Source: Proteobacteria bacterium UBA4656
GTDB taxonomy: Bacteria; Pseudomonadota; Gammaproteobacteria; Xanthomonadales; Ahniellaceae
Reading direction: 5' to 3'
DNA length: 42,550 bases
Assembly (NCBI GenBank): GCA_002405525.1
Contig: DHLY01000102.1
Span: 13,834-56,383, forward strand
Shown here: positions 25,050 to 34,597 of the stretch, one piece after another
Layout of the letters: each line of letters begins with the position of its first letter
Position numbering within the stretch: position 1 is the stretch's first letter
Made by a program: the position numbers and the translations under genes
The notes under the pieces: generated by a model
Databases searched by the model: none
Told to the model about the DNA's origin: nothing
The model's input: the letters and a program-made list of their open reading frames with translations, nothing else

Positions 25050-25484
25050 TCAGCGGCGGTGGAAGTGCCGCCAGGTCGCCGCCAGCGGGATCGCGAAGGC
25101 GAGCCCGAAGGCGCAGTTCAGGATCGCGTTCTGCCAGAAGCCGGTGGCCACCGACCAGGTGGTGTCGACCACGAACCAGATCGCCAGCGGCCAGGCCAGC
25201 ATGCGCCAGCCCTCGACGTCGCCGCGGCGGAACGGACCTGCCAGTGCCAGCAGCATCAGTACGGCCCAGCCCAGCATCACCGCGCCGAGTACGCCGGTGA
25301 CGAACACGAGATAGGGCACGACTGCCGTGCCGTATTCCGGGGGCAGCCAGGTCCGGCCGAACATCAGCATGTTGAAGAACGCCTGCACCGCGTCGGGCAG
25401 CAGCACGCAGGCCAGCCCGAACACGCCGACCCCGGTCGCTGCCGCCAGCAGCCAGCGCCACCAGAACGTCGGGGGTTCCCGCAT
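25050..25484 (-). CDS. unknown four-helix inner-membrane protein
   Basis: I do not recognise this 144-residue protein. It has four hydrophobic segments: WLLAAATGVGVFGLACVLLP near residue 11, VVPYLVFVTGVLGAVMLGWAVLMLLALAG near 55, WPLAIWFVVDTTWSVATGFW near 98, and NAILNCAFGLAFAIPLAATW near 119. There is no signal peptide cleavage site. The ATG at 25484 has GGAG six bases upstream, which decides the start. It is divergent from the secreted unknown protein at 25606 with 121 bases between them, and converges on rlmH. A function is not claimed. Confidence 0.65.
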   Translation of the reverse strand: MREPPTFWWRWLLAAATGVGVFGLACVLLPDAVQAFFNMLMFGRTWLPPEYGTAVVPYLVFVTGVLGAVMLGWAVLMLLALAGPFRRGDVEGWRMLAWPLAIWFVVDTTWSVATGFWQNAILNCAFGLAFAIPLAATWRHFHRR

Positions 25485-25605
25485 CGCATGCTCCAACTTC
25501 GGCCTGGACACAGTGTCGACGGCCGCGCGGCCGGGGGCAAGTCCCCGCTTGCGCGGTGTGGCCTGAGGCGCCACGCTGAGAAGCCGCCCCGCGGAGTCCG
25601 CCCCG

Positions 25606-26184
25606 ATGCGTCCACTGCACCTGCTCGGCCTCGCCGCTGCCGCCCTCGCGTCGCCGGCTTCCGCGGCCCCCGCGGACGAGTTCCTGGCCGCGCTCGTCGG
25701 CATCTGCGGCCAGGCCTTCGCCGGCCGCATCACTGCCAACGTGCCGGTGGCGCCCGATGATCCCTTCGTCGGCCAGCGGCTGTTGATGCACGTGCGCGAA
25801 TGCGCGCCCGGCGCGGTGCGGGTGCCGTTCCATGTCGGGGACGACCGCTCGCGGACCTGGGTACTCACGCGCACCGACGACGGCCTGCGGCTCGAGCACG
25901 ACCACCGCCACGAGGACGGGTCGCCCGACGTGCTGACGATGTACGGCGGCGACACCGCGGACGCCGGCAGCGCGATGCGCCAGGCCTTCCCCGCCAACGC
26001 CTATTCGAAAGCCTTGTTCGAGCGCGAGGGCCGCGCGGTGTCGACCGCCAACATCTGGGCGATGGCGATCGAACCCGGCGTCCGATTCACCTACGAGCTC
26101 ACCCGCCCGGGCCGCGCCTTCCGCGTCGATTTCGACCTCGCCGCGCCGGTCGAGTCCCCGCCCGCGGCCTGGGGCGCCGATTGA
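25606..26184 (+). CDS. unknown secreted protein
   Basis: I do not recognise this 192-residue protein. It has a signal peptide (LHLLGLAAAALASPASA, cut near residue 21). The mature part has two cysteines (GICGQAF and RECAPG) that could pair in the periplasm. It also carries a histidine-rich LEHDHRHEDGSPDVLTMYGG stretch in the middle and ends with VRFTYELTRPGRAFRVDFDLAAPV. The pattern looks like a compact beta-rich periplasmic domain. It stands alone between two convergent or divergent neighbours. No operon partner gives a hint of role. Confidence 0.65.
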   Translation: MRPLHLLGLAAAALASPASAAPADEFLAALVGICGQAFAGRITANVPVAPDDPFVGQRLLMHVRECAPGAVRVPFHVGDDRSRTWVLTRTDDGLRLEHDHRHEDGSPDVLTMYGGDTADAGSAMRQAFPANAYSKALFEREGRAVSTANIWAMAIEPGVRFTYELTRPGRAFRVDFDLAAPVESPPAAWGAD

Positions 26185-26274
26185 GCGCTTCATCGCGCGC
26201 CATGCCGTCAGCGCGACCTGCACCATGGCGGAAGTGGCGCCGATTTCCGAGCTAGCCGACCCGGAGCGTCGCGC

Positions 26275-29200
26275 TCAGCCGGCGCGCAGCGGCAGCGTGA
26301 CTTCGAACCTCGCGCCCTCGCCGGGGCGGCCAATGGCGACGATCCGGCCGTTGTGGCGCTCGACGATGCGGCGGACTACCGCCAGCCCGATGCCGGTGCC
26401 CTCGAACTCGTGGCGCCCGTGCAGGCGCTGGAACGGGGCGAAGATCCGTTCCGCGTAGGCGGGGTCGAAACCGACGCCGTTGTCTTCCACCGACAGCACG
26501 ACGGTCGCGGGCGTGGTGCCGCGCAGCTCGGCGGTGACGCGGATCCGCGGTTTGCGGTCGCGGGCGTGGAACTTGATCGCGTTGGCCACGAGGTTCTGCA
26601 GCAACTGCCGCAGCTGCGTGCGGTCGCATTCCACCACCGGCAGCGCGCCGGCCTCGATGGTCGCGCCGCTGTCCTCGATCCGTACCTCGAGGTCGGACAG
26701 CACGTCGTCGAGCACGTCGCCAAGGTCGACCGGGACGAAGGGCTCGCCCTGGCTGGTGACCCGCGAGTAGGCCAGAAGGTCGTCGATCAGCACCTGCATG
26801 CGGTTGGCTGCGGCGTCGATCCGCCGCAGGTAGTCGATCGCCTGCGGGTCGAGATCCTGGGAGTAGCGTTGCAACACGCGGTCGCTGAACGCCTGCACCT
26901 TGCGCAGCGGCTCCTGCAGGTCGTGCGATGCGACGTAGGCGAAGTCCTGCAGTTCGCGGTTGCGCGCGGTGAGGTCGCGCAGCGCGCGATCCAGTTCGGC
27001 GGCGATGCGGCGCTCCGCGGTGGTGTCGCGCACCACGCCGAAGACGCCGGTGATGTGCTGGTCGACTTCGATCGGGACCAGGGTGACCTCGACTTCCCGT
27101 CGTACGCCGCGGGCGTTCATCACGGCGCAGTCGAAGCGCGACGACTCGCCGCGCAGGGCGGCGTCGAAGCCGCGGCGCGCGACATCGCGCCACGGCTTGA
27201 GGACCAGTGACTGCACGGCCGCGCCGCGCAATTGCTCGCGGGTGAAGCCGCCCTGGAGGATTGCATTGTGGTTGCAGTCGACCAGCATGCCGTCGATGTC
27301 GAAGGCGTAGACCATGTACGGCGAGCGCTCCGACAGCGAGCGGAAGCGCTGGCGTTCGGTTTCGACCCGCAGCGCGGCCAGATCGCGCTCGATCGCGATC
27401 CCGACCAGCGCCGCCACCGACTGCGCGGCCTCGGCTTCGGCTGGCGACGCCTCGCGCGGCTGTTGCAGGTAGGCGCCGAAGGTGCCGATCACCGCCCCGT
27501 GGGCGTCGAGGATCGCCTGCGACCAGGTGGCCCGGTAGCCGGCGTCGACCAGCGTCGCGCTGCGGCCGGCCCAGTGCCGGTCGGTAGCGATGTCCAATGC
27601 CGACGCCGAGGCGCCCGACGCCGCGGCAGGACCGCAGCAGCCGAAGTCGGGCGGCAGTGGCGCGCCGACCAGTCCGGCGAATGCGGCGCGCGGCAGCATG
27701 GGGGCGATGGCGGCCTCGACGCGCCGCGTCGCGCCGTCGAGGCGCAGCACCGCCGCAGCGCTGCCCGGGAAACGCGCTTCGAACAGGTTGATGGCGCCGG
27801 TCACGCATTCGTCGACCGCTCGGCCGGAGGCGATGGCGCGCAGCAGCTCGCGCTGGTCGCGCTCGAAAGCTTCGCCTCGGCGCACCTCGGTCACGTCGTC
27901 GAAGATCGCCGTCGCGCCATCGTCGACCGGATGCACACGGCCGGACAGCCAGCGGCCGATGGTCGGGGAAAAGCCTTCCATCGCCACGCTGCGCTTGTGA
28001 TCGATCGCTTCCCGGAACACACGCTCGAACGGCGAGTCGTCGAAACTGGCGAACACCCGGTCCAGCGGCCGGCCGACCGGCTCGGTCGAATCGGCGGCCA
28101 GCATTTCGCGGGCGCGCCGGTTGGCGAAAGCGATGCGGAATCCTCGATCGACCGTGATCACGGCGTCCGACATGCCCTCGAGCAGTCGCTGTGCCTGCTG
28201 CTCGGAGCGCGCCAGCGCGGCCTCGGACGAGGCGCGCGCGGCGGACTCGGCGTGCAGCGCCGAAATCGCGCGCTCGGCCGCCACCGCGCGCTCGCGGGCG
28301 GCAGCGGCGAGGCGCAGCGCCACCGCCACCAGCAGTCCGACCAGCATGCCGGCGCCGACGATCGCGCGGCTCACTGGCAGCACCTCGCCGGGCTTGGCGC
28401 CGGCCGGGGCCGCGGTCACGGTCCAGTCCGCATCGAGCGCGTTGAATCGCCGGGTCACGACGCCGGCAGGCGCATCCTGCGGAGCGGGCGCCGTCCTCGC
28501 GGCGTGCCGCTGACCTTCGATGGTCGCCTCCAGCGTGAAGCCAGGTGCCACGCCGTCGAGCGACAGCGCCAGCAGGTCGCCGAGCCGGTAGGAGGCGACC
28601 AGGAACTCGGTGCCGGACTCGCCGAAGGGGCCGGGGTAGATCACCAGCACGGCTTCGATTTCGGTGTTGGCGAGCAGCAGCGGGCCGAGGGCGACCGCCT
28701 TGCCGGTCTGCTCGGCGCGCTCGTAGGCGCGGCGGCGGGCGTCGTCGAACACCGCGTTGCGGCCGACCAGGCGGGTCGACTGGTTCAGCGACGCGATCTG
28801 GCGCACCACCCGCTGGCCATCGACCCGCGCCACCGACTGCTGTGCGAAGTTCGCACTCAGTGCCTGGCGGGCTTCGACCTCGAACAGGCGCGGCCGCTCG
28901 GGCAGCGACACCGCCAGCAGGCGCTGCGCCAGACGGTCGATGGACGACAGCCGCGCATCGAGGCCGGCCTTGATCGCGCGCTCGGCCGCCGCTGCCGCGG
29001 CTTCGGATTCCCGCTGCAGGCGTTCGCCACGGTCCTCCTCGACCAGCCACGCCAGGCGCATCGCGCCGCCGGTCAGCAGCACGGCGACCAGCAGTGGCAC
29101 CCAGGTCGCGCTCGCGCGCAGCGATCGATCGCGCAGCAGCACCCATGACGAGAAGCCGATCAGCGCCAGCGCGGCTGGCAGCGAAGCGGCGGTCGATGCG

Positions 29201-29922
29201 AGCTGGGCGCCGATCTGCTGCGCATGGGACGCGCTGTAGATCAGCGACACCGCGGAGGACAGCAGGATGGCGAGGCCGATCATCCAGCCGGCGATCGGCG
29301 CCGCGGCCGGGGCGTTGCGCGTGCTGGCCAGCAGGCCGGCCAGGGCCGCGGCCAGCACGGTCGTCGCGTGCAGGGGCTGCATGCGCTGGCCCAGCCACCA
29401 CGATATGTCGAACGTCGAGGGGATGGATTGGCGCGGCGGGATGTGCGGCGCCACCAACAGGACCCCGATCGCAGGGATCATGGAGCCGACGAACAGCCGC
29501 GTGGCGAGGCCCGACTGTCCGCGCTCCAAGGACAAGCCGCCGGCCAGCAGCAGCGCCACGCAGGCAAGGCCTTCGGCGGATGCCGCCGTCTGCCCAGGCA
29601 CGACGCTGGCCAACTCGGGCGACCCCGCCCCGAGGCCCACGACCGCCGCGACCAGCACTCCGACACCGCACCACAGCGGCACGGTGGCAGGGTGCGTGCG
29701 CGCCGCGCGAGCAGACCACGCAGCGGCGACCATGGCGATCGCCAGCAGCAGCAGCGGCAAACTCTGCGATCCGACGTCGGGCAGGGTGCCCAGCAGCACT
29801 GCCGCATAGCCGAATCCGGCGGCCAGCACGACCCCGAGCGCGTGCAGCCGCCGGCCGGCGGCCGCGGCTGCCGTGACCCCGCTGGCGCCCGGTCGGTCGG
29901 TTCCGGCTGCGTCGTCTGCCAC
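26275..29922 (-). CDS. membrane sensor histidine kinase (multi-TM, CHASE-like, PAS, GAF, PAS)
   Basis: This 1215-residue kinase has a clear domain order. A helical membrane region covers about residues 20-290. A CHASE-like extracytoplasmic domain (about 300-505) ends at another membrane helix near 520. Then come PAS (about 575-690), GAF (about 700-845), PAS (about 855-960), HisKA with FAYVASHDLQEPLRKV and the phospho-accepting H1000, and HATPase with the N box LLQNLVANAIKFH and GTGIGLAVV. No receiver domain follows. HDLQEP is the phytochrome-kinase-like type. The GTG at 29922 has GGGGGAG upstream. It is divergent from the HDOD gene across a 469-base gap, a natural partner though its receiver is degenerate. 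Confidence 0.9.
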   Translation of the reverse strand: MADDAAGTDRPGASGVTAAAAAGRRLHALGVVLAAGFGYAAVLLGTLPDVGSQSLPLLLLAIAMVAAAWSARAARTHPATVPLWCGVGVLVAAVVGLGAGSPELASVVPGQTAASAEGLACVALLLAGGLSLERGQSGLATRLFVGSMIPAIGVLLVAPHIPPRQSIPSTFDISWWLGQRMQPLHATTVLAAALAGLLASTRNAPAAAPIAGWMIGLAILLSSAVSLIYSASHAQQIGAQLASTAASLPAALALIGFSSWVLLRDRSLRASATWVPLLVAVLLTGGAMRLAWLVEEDRGERLQRESEAAAAAAERAIKAGLDARLSSIDRLAQRLLAVSLPERPRLFEVEARQALSANFAQQSVARVDGQRVVRQIASLNQSTRLVGRNAVFDDARRRAYERAEQTGKAVALGPLLLANTEIEAVLVIYPGPFGESGTEFLVASYRLGDLLALSLDGVAPGFTLEATIEGQRHAARTAPAPQDAPAGVVTRRFNALDADWTVTAAPAGAKPGEVLPVSRAIVGAGMLVGLLVAVALRLAAAARERAVAAERAISALHAESAARASSEAALARSEQQAQRLLEGMSDAVITVDRGFRIAFANRRAREMLAADSTEPVGRPLDRVFASFDDSPFERVFREAIDHKRSVAMEGFSPTIGRWLSGRVHPVDDGATAIFDDVTEVRRGEAFERDQRELLRAIASGRAVDECVTGAINLFEARFPGSAAAVLRLDGATRRVEAAIAPMLPRAAFAGLVGAPLPPDFGCCGPAAASGASASALDIATDRHWAGRSATLVDAGYRATWSQAILDAHGAVIGTFGAYLQQPREASPAEAEAAQSVAALVGIAIERDLAALRVETERQRFRSLSERSPYMVYAFDIDGMLVDCNHNAILQGGFTREQLRGAAVQSLVLKPWRDVARRGFDAALRGESSRFDCAVMNARGVRREVEVTLVPIEVDQHITGVFGVVRDTTAERRIAAELDRALRDLTARNRELQDFAYVASHDLQEPLRKVQAFSDRVLQRYSQDLDPQAIDYLRRIDAAANRMQVLIDDLLAYSRVTSQGEPFVPVDLGDVLDDVLSDLEVRIEDSGATIEAGALPVVECDRTQLRQLLQNLVANAIKFHARDRKPRIRVTAELRGTTPATVVLSVEDNGVGFDPAYAERIFAPFQRLHGRHEFEGTGIGLAVVRRIVERHNGRIVAIGRPGEGARFEVTLPLRAG

Positions 29923-30391
29923 TCCCTCTCCCCCGGTACCAGTCGGCTCCCGCGGGGGAGCAATCTCCGTACCGCCTCGCGCCTGCGGCGAGACTAGCAG
30001 GGTCCGGCAGACTCTCGTGAAGAGCGAGCAGGCACGGCTGCGAGCGGATCGAGGGCGCGTGCGATAGCGCAGTGCCCATGGTCCCGGGTTGGCGCCCGGT
30101 GCGGACGGTATGGGGATGCGATCCGGTTCGGTTCCCGCGTGTTCCGACGGTCTTGCGCGACCCGGATCGCGCCCTCCTGGTGCCTCCGGATCACCGCGCG
30201 CCGGCCGCCGGCGCGCCGGTGCTGCGGCGACAGCCGGGCCGGAGGCGCGGGGCCGGAACGCGACGACGGGAAACTGCCGCGGGCATGCCCCCGCCGGCCA
30301 GGACGCCCCGGCGCGGAGACGGAAAACGTTTGCTTCAGCGCCGCTGGCCGCTGCCGATACTGTCAGGGTCAGCGGGTCTGAAGCGCATGCC
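29923..30391. other. 469-base divergent gap (histidine kinase / HDOD gene)
   Basis: No gene is supported here. It should contain the promoters of both divergent genes. TTGCTT at 30330-30335 and GATACT at 30356-30361 point toward the HDOD gene, but the 20-base spacing is long. No repeat of note is seen. Confidence 0.4.
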
Positions 30392-31552
30392 ATGTTGATC
30401 CTCGCCATCCATGAAGCGGACGCCATCGCTCCCCTCCAGGCGGCGCTCGCCGCTGGACGCCCCCTTTGGCGCCTTGTCGTCCACGATGATCCGGCCGACG
30501 CCCTGCGCCTCGCCGCAGAGCAGTCGTTCGACGTCATCGCATGCGGGTGGCGGATCGGCCGCACCTTCGGTCCGGAGGTGCTGCGGCGCGCGCAGGCCGT
30601 GGCGCCGGATGCGATGCGCCTGCTGCTGCTCCCGGCGTCGGTGGATCCGGGTGAGGCGGCGCGCCAGTCTCTGGCCTGCGCGCACCAGTCGGTGCTGCTG
30701 TCCGAGGGTGCACCGCGATTCGCCGCCAGCATGGAAAGGCTGATCGCGGTGCGCTGGTTGTTGCGCAACCCGGCGCTGCGGCGCGCGATCGGCGGCGCCG
30801 AGCGGCTGCCCGCGGCTCCGCGCCTGTTCCTCGCGCTGCAACAGGTGATCGCCGACCCGCTGGCCGGTACGACGGACGCAGCGCGACTGGTGGCCCGCGA
30901 TTCCGCGCTCTCCTCTCGCGTGCTGCGGATCGCCAATTCCGCGCTGTTCGCGCGCTCCGCCCCGGTGCTCGACGTTGCCGGCGCGGCGGCCCAGGTCGGC
31001 CTCGACGTGCTGGCGCGCATCGTGCTGGCCTGCGAGGTCTATTCGCGAGGAGCGACACGCGACCCGGATGCCGAGGTGCGGCAGCACCGCGCCATGGCCG
31101 CTGCCCGGCTCGCCGCGCGGATTGCCAGCGACCCGGTGACCGCGCAGTGCGCCGCCACCGCCGCCCTGCTGGCCGACTGTGCATTGCCGCTGCTGCCTGG
31201 GCTCGACCGCGCCGCCTTGCGCGCCGTCACACCGCCGCGGCTGTGGGCCGGGCTTCCTGACCAGGCCCTGGTCGCCGCCTATCTGCTCGGGCTGTGGGGA
31301 CTGCCGCATCCGCTGATCGAGGCCGCGGTGTTTTGCCATGCACCGGGCCGGCTGCCGAACCCGGTCCGGGGCGTGTCAGCAGCGGGTGCCCTGCACATCG
31401 CCCGGGCACTGGTCCATGGCGAGGCGCCGGACGCTGATTGGATCAACGGCAACGATCTCGGCGGGCAGTTGGGCGAGTGGCGGTCGCTCGCTGCGTCGCT
31501 GGAGGGCCGCAGCGCCGCGAGCGAGGCGCTGCCGGCTGCGCGGCGCGCCTGA
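30392..31552 (+). CDS. HDOD-domain protein with degenerate receiver
   Basis: HDOD proteins act in signal output, often in motility, biofilm or cyclic-di-GMP circuits. The 386-residue protein has an N-terminal receiver-like region (about residues 1-120, starting MLILAIHEAD). Where a true receiver has the phosphorylated aspartate, FDVIACGWRI has C-G-W, and the later conserved Ser/Thr and Lys also seem absent. The HDOD domain follows (about residues 125-350): VARDSALSSRVLRIANSALF, VGLDVLARIVLACEVYSR and FCHAPGRLPNPV. The ATG at 30392 sits at the start of the first strand, with a weak ribosome binding site. Divergent from the sensor kinase. Confidence 0.8.
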   Translation: MLILAIHEADAIAPLQAALAAGRPLWRLVVHDDPADALRLAAEQSFDVIACGWRIGRTFGPEVLRRAQAVAPDAMRLLLLPASVDPGEAARQSLACAHQSVLLSEGAPRFAASMERLIAVRWLLRNPALRRAIGGAERLPAAPRLFLALQQVIADPLAGTTDAARLVARDSALSSRVLRIANSALFARSAPVLDVAGAAAQVGLDVLARIVLACEVYSRGATRDPDAEVRQHRAMAAARLAARIASDPVTAQCAATAALLADCALPLLPGLDRAALRAVTPPRLWAGLPDQALVAAYLLGLWGLPHPLIEAAVFCHAPGRLPNPVRGVSAAGALHIARALVHGEAPDADWINGNDLGGQLGEWRSLAASLEGRSAASEALPAARRA

Positions 31553-31760
31553 GCGATTCCCGTCGCTGGATCGCCCCGGCCGGCCCCGTTTCCGCGGCCA
31601 CGCCTCCGTCCGCAACGCGCCCGACGCCCTGCCGGCGCAAACCGCCCCGGTCGCCGTTCCGGCATTGCCCCGGTCGGAGCGACTGCCGGTCGATCGCGCG
31701 TGATCGATGTGCGCCCAGTGCGTCGCGGGTCCGCCCGCGAGGCTGCCGGCTCGACGCCAC

Positions 31761-32636
31761 TCAGCCGCGACCTTGCCCGGGTGCGGGAGCAGCCGCGCCG
31801 ACCAGCCATGCGAGCCGCTGGCCGCCGCTGCCGGCGGCCCCCAGCAGGCCCGGCAGCGCAGCGAGCGCTGCGGCCAGCGTCCGGTCCAGTTGCCAGGGCG
31901 GGTTGATGATCGCCATGCCGCAGCCGTTGAGCGTGCGCGCGGAGTCGGCGGGCCGCAGCAGCAATTCCGCCAGCAGGACTTCCGGCATGCCGCAACCGCG
32001 CAGCCAGCGGTGGAACGGCGTCACGTGGCGCCGCAGCTTGATCGGATACCACACCGCGTACATGCCCTGCGGGAAACGCCGGAAGGCGGCGGCCAGCGCG
32101 GCCTCGATGGCGCGGAACTCGGCGTCCTGGGCTTCGAAGGGCGGGTCGATGAGCACCAGGCCGCGGCGCTCGCGGGGCGGCAGCAGGGCAGCAAGCGCGG
32201 CGTAGCCGTCGCGCCGATGCAGCGCCGCCCGCGGGTCGCCGGCAAACGCAAGCCGCAGCGCGGCGCAGGCCGTGTCGTCCACCTCGCACAGGAGCAGGCG
32301 ATCCTGCGGACGGAGCAGGCGGGCGGCGATCAGCGGCGAGCCGGGGTACTCGCCCGGCGACCTGCCGTCGGCCCGGCCCGCCGCCACGATCCCGACGTAG
32401 TCGCCCACCGCCGGCGGCAGCCGGGGCGCCTGCAGCACGCGGTCGATGCCCGCCTCGTGCTCGCGGGTCTTGGCGGCCTCGGCGCCGGCGAGGTCATAGC
32501 GCCCGGCGCCCGCGTGGGTCTCGATGTACGCCAGCGGCGCTTCCTTGCGGGTCAGCGCGCGCAGCAGGGCGACCAGCACCGTGTGCTTGAGTACGTCGGC
32601 GAAGTTGCCGGCATGGAACGCGTGGCGGTAGTTCAT
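31761..32636 (-). CDS. rlmJ: 23S rRNA (adenine2030-N6)-methyltransferase
   Basis: RlmJ methylates A2030 of 23S rRNA. The 291-residue protein starts MNYRHAFHAGNFADVLKH, the family hallmark. It has YIETHAGAGRYDL (SAM loop), YPGSPLIAARLLRPQDRLLLCE and LVLIDPPFE, the DPPF catalytic motif, then YAVWYPIKLRR and GMAIINPPW near the C-terminus. A TATACT -10-like box lies 24 bases upstream. It is divergent from the DUF885 gene with 116 bases between starts. Its end has no close neighbour on the same strand. Firm assignment. Confidence 0.95.
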   Translation of the reverse strand: MNYRHAFHAGNFADVLKHTVLVALLRALTRKEAPLAYIETHAGAGRYDLAGAEAAKTREHEAGIDRVLQAPRLPPAVGDYVGIVAAGRADGRSPGEYPGSPLIAARLLRPQDRLLLCEVDDTACAALRLAFAGDPRAALHRRDGYAALAALLPPRERRGLVLIDPPFEAQDAEFRAIEAALAAAFRRFPQGMYAVWYPIKLRRHVTPFHRWLRGCGMPEVLLAELLLRPADSARTLNGCGMAIINPPWQLDRTLAAALAALPGLLGAAGSGGQRLAWLVGAAAPAPGQGRG

Positions 32637-32659
32637 GGGATCCGGATCGGCGGGCCGGC

Positions 32660-32665
32660 AGTATA
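32660..32665 (-). promoter_or_regulatory. candidate -10 box for rlmJ
   Basis: On the minus strand TATACT lies 23 bases before the rlmJ ATG. The likely -35 region is not well conserved, so the call rests on the -10 hexamer alone. Confidence 0.3.
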
Positions 32666-32752
32666 GGGCTGCATCGCGGTGCCCGACGGCGGCTGGCCCG
32701 GCACCCCCGGCGTCCTGCTAGATTGCGCGCTCTCCTCGATGGGGCCAAGGCG

Positions 32753-34597
32753 ATGAAGCGCATCCTGAAGTGGTTGGGCGGCCTGCTCGGCGTGGTGCTG
32801 CTGCTCGGCGGCGCGTTCTTCGTCCACGTCTGGTACTTCAAGCCGGCCAAGATCGACTGGTTCTACACCCGGGTGTTCGCGCAGTTCGCGCTCGACAACC
32901 CCGAGATCCTGACCAGCCTGCGCATCCTCGACCAGTACGGGCTCAACTTCACCGCCGACGAGCTCTCCGACACCTCGCCGGAGGCGGCCGACCGCCAGCT
33001 CGAGAAGCTGAAGGCCGACTACGCGGTCTTCCGTTCGTATCCGCGCGAGGACTACGAGGGCCAGGAGCGGCTGTCCTACGACATCTGGGACTTCTTCATG
33101 AAGAACCAGGTCGACGGCGAGCGCTGGAAGCACCACAACTACCCGGTCAACCAGATGTTCGGCATCCAGTCCGGCCTGCCCAACTTCATGGCCGACCAGC
33201 ACCTGGTGTTCAACCAGCGCGACGCCGACAACTACGTCGCGCGCCTGACCAAGTTCCCGCAGGTCTTCGACGGCGTGATCGCGGGCCTGAAGCTGCGCGA
33301 CGAGGCGGGCGTGCTGCCGCGCCAGTTCACGGTCGAGAAGGTGCTGACCCAGATGCGCGGCTTCATCGAGCCCAAGCCCGCCGAGCACATGCTGTACACC
33401 ACATTCAAGACCAAGCTCGAGAAGGTCAAGCCGGAAGAGATGGACGAGGCCGCGCGCGCCGCTGCACTGGCCGCCGTCGAGAAGGAGATCGAGGCCTCGG
33501 TCTACCCGTCCTACCGCAGGCTGATCGCCTACTTCGAGGAAATCCAGCCGCGCGCGACGTCCAACGACGGCGCCTGGAGCTTGCCGGACGGGCTGGCGTA
33601 CTACGACTACGAGGTGCGCTCCAACACCACCACCACCATGAGCGCCGACGAGCTGCACGAGATCGGCGTGCGCGAGGTGGCGCGGATCGCCGCCGAGATG
33701 GACACGATCCTGCGTGAGGCGGGCTACGCGGAAGGCACCATCGGTGCGCGCGTGCGCGCACTCGGCGACGACCCCGCCCAGCTCTACCCCGACACGCCGG
33801 AAGGCCGCGAGCAGATCCTCAAGGACTACATGCGGATCATCGCCGAGATCAACGCCGGGCTCGACGACTGGTTCGCGGTCAAGCCCAAGGCCGGGGTGCA
33901 GGTGCAGCGCGTGCCGGAGTTCTCCGAGAAGACCGCGCCCGGCGCCTACTACCAGCCGCCCTCGCTCGACGGCGCGCGGCCGGGCACGTTCTACGCCAAC
34001 CTGCGCAACGTCGAGGAGATCACGAAGTTTGGCATGCGTACGCTCGCCTACCACGAGGCGGTTCCGGGGCATCACTTCCAGATCGCGATCGCGCAGGAGC
34101 TCGAGGGCCTGCCGATGTTCCGCAAGCTGATCCCGTTCACCGCCTACGCCGAGGGCTGGGCGCTGTACTCCGAGCAGGTCGCGTGGGAAGCGGGCTTCCA
34201 GAAGAATCCGCTGGACAACCTGGGCCGACTGCAGGCCGAGATGTTCCGCGCCGTGCGCCTGGTGGTCGACACCGGGCTGCATGCCAAGCGATGGACCCGC
34301 GAGCAGGCCATCGGCTACATGGTCGATTACACCGGCATGGGCGACGACGAGGTCACCGCCGAGATCGAGCGCTACCTCGTGCTGCCCGGCCAGGCGTTGG
34401 CCTACAAGGTGGGCATGATCAAGATCCTCGACCTCCGCCGGCGCGCGCGCGAGGCGCTGGGCGAGGAGTTCGACGTCCGCGACTTCCACGACGTGGTGCT
34501 CAAGAACGGCTCCATGCCGATGACGGTGCTGGAAGGCGTGGTCGACGAGTGGATCGCGCGCGAGCGGGCCGCACCCTCCGAGCTGGCGATGCGGTGA
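32753..34597 (+). CDS. DUF885 metallopeptidase-like protein, membrane-anchored
   Basis: DUF885 proteins are zinc-peptidase-like. The 614-residue protein has an N-terminal hydrophobic anchor (ILKWLGGLLGVVLLLGGAFF), so the body probably lies in the periplasm. The zinc-binding helix HEAVPGHH is at residues 434-441, and the following FTAYAEGWALYSEQ supplies the family's third-ligand glutamate. VPEFSEKTAPGAYYQPPSLD is another family segment. The start at 32753 follows AAGG closely. The last four bases overlap the start of the GNAT gene (GTGA), so the two are translationally linked. The substrate is unknown. Confidence 0.85.
   Translation: MKRILKWLGGLLGVVLLLGGAFFVHVWYFKPAKIDWFYTRVFAQFALDNPEILTSLRILDQYGLNFTADELSDTSPEAADRQLEKLKADYAVFRSYPREDYEGQERLSYDIWDFFMKNQVDGERWKHHNYPVNQMFGIQSGLPNFMADQHLVFNQRDADNYVARLTKFPQVFDGVIAGLKLRDEAGVLPRQFTVEKVLTQMRGFIEPKPAEHMLYTTFKTKLEKVKPEEMDEAARAAALAAVEKEIEASVYPSYRRLIAYFEEIQPRATSNDGAWSLPDGLAYYDYEVRSNTTTTMSADELHEIGVREVARIAAEMDTILREAGYAEGTIGARVRALGDDPAQLYPDTPEGREQILKDYMRIIAEINAGLDDWFAVKPKAGVQVQRVPEFSEKTAPGAYYQPPSLDGARPGTFYANLRNVEEITKFGMRTLAYHEAVPGHHFQIAIAQELEGLPMFRKLIPFTAYAEGWALYSEQVAWEAGFQKNPLDNLGRLQAEMFRAVRLVVDTGLHAKRWTREQAIGYMVDYTGMGDDEVTAEIERYLVLPGQALAYKVGMIKILDLRRRAREALGEEFDVRDFHDVVLKNGSMPMTVLEGVVDEWIARERAAPSELAMR

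Noticed and set aside
27232..29148. 638-codon plus-strand frame opposite the histidine kinase
   Set aside because: Shadow of the kinase reading frame; no domain, repetitive composition.
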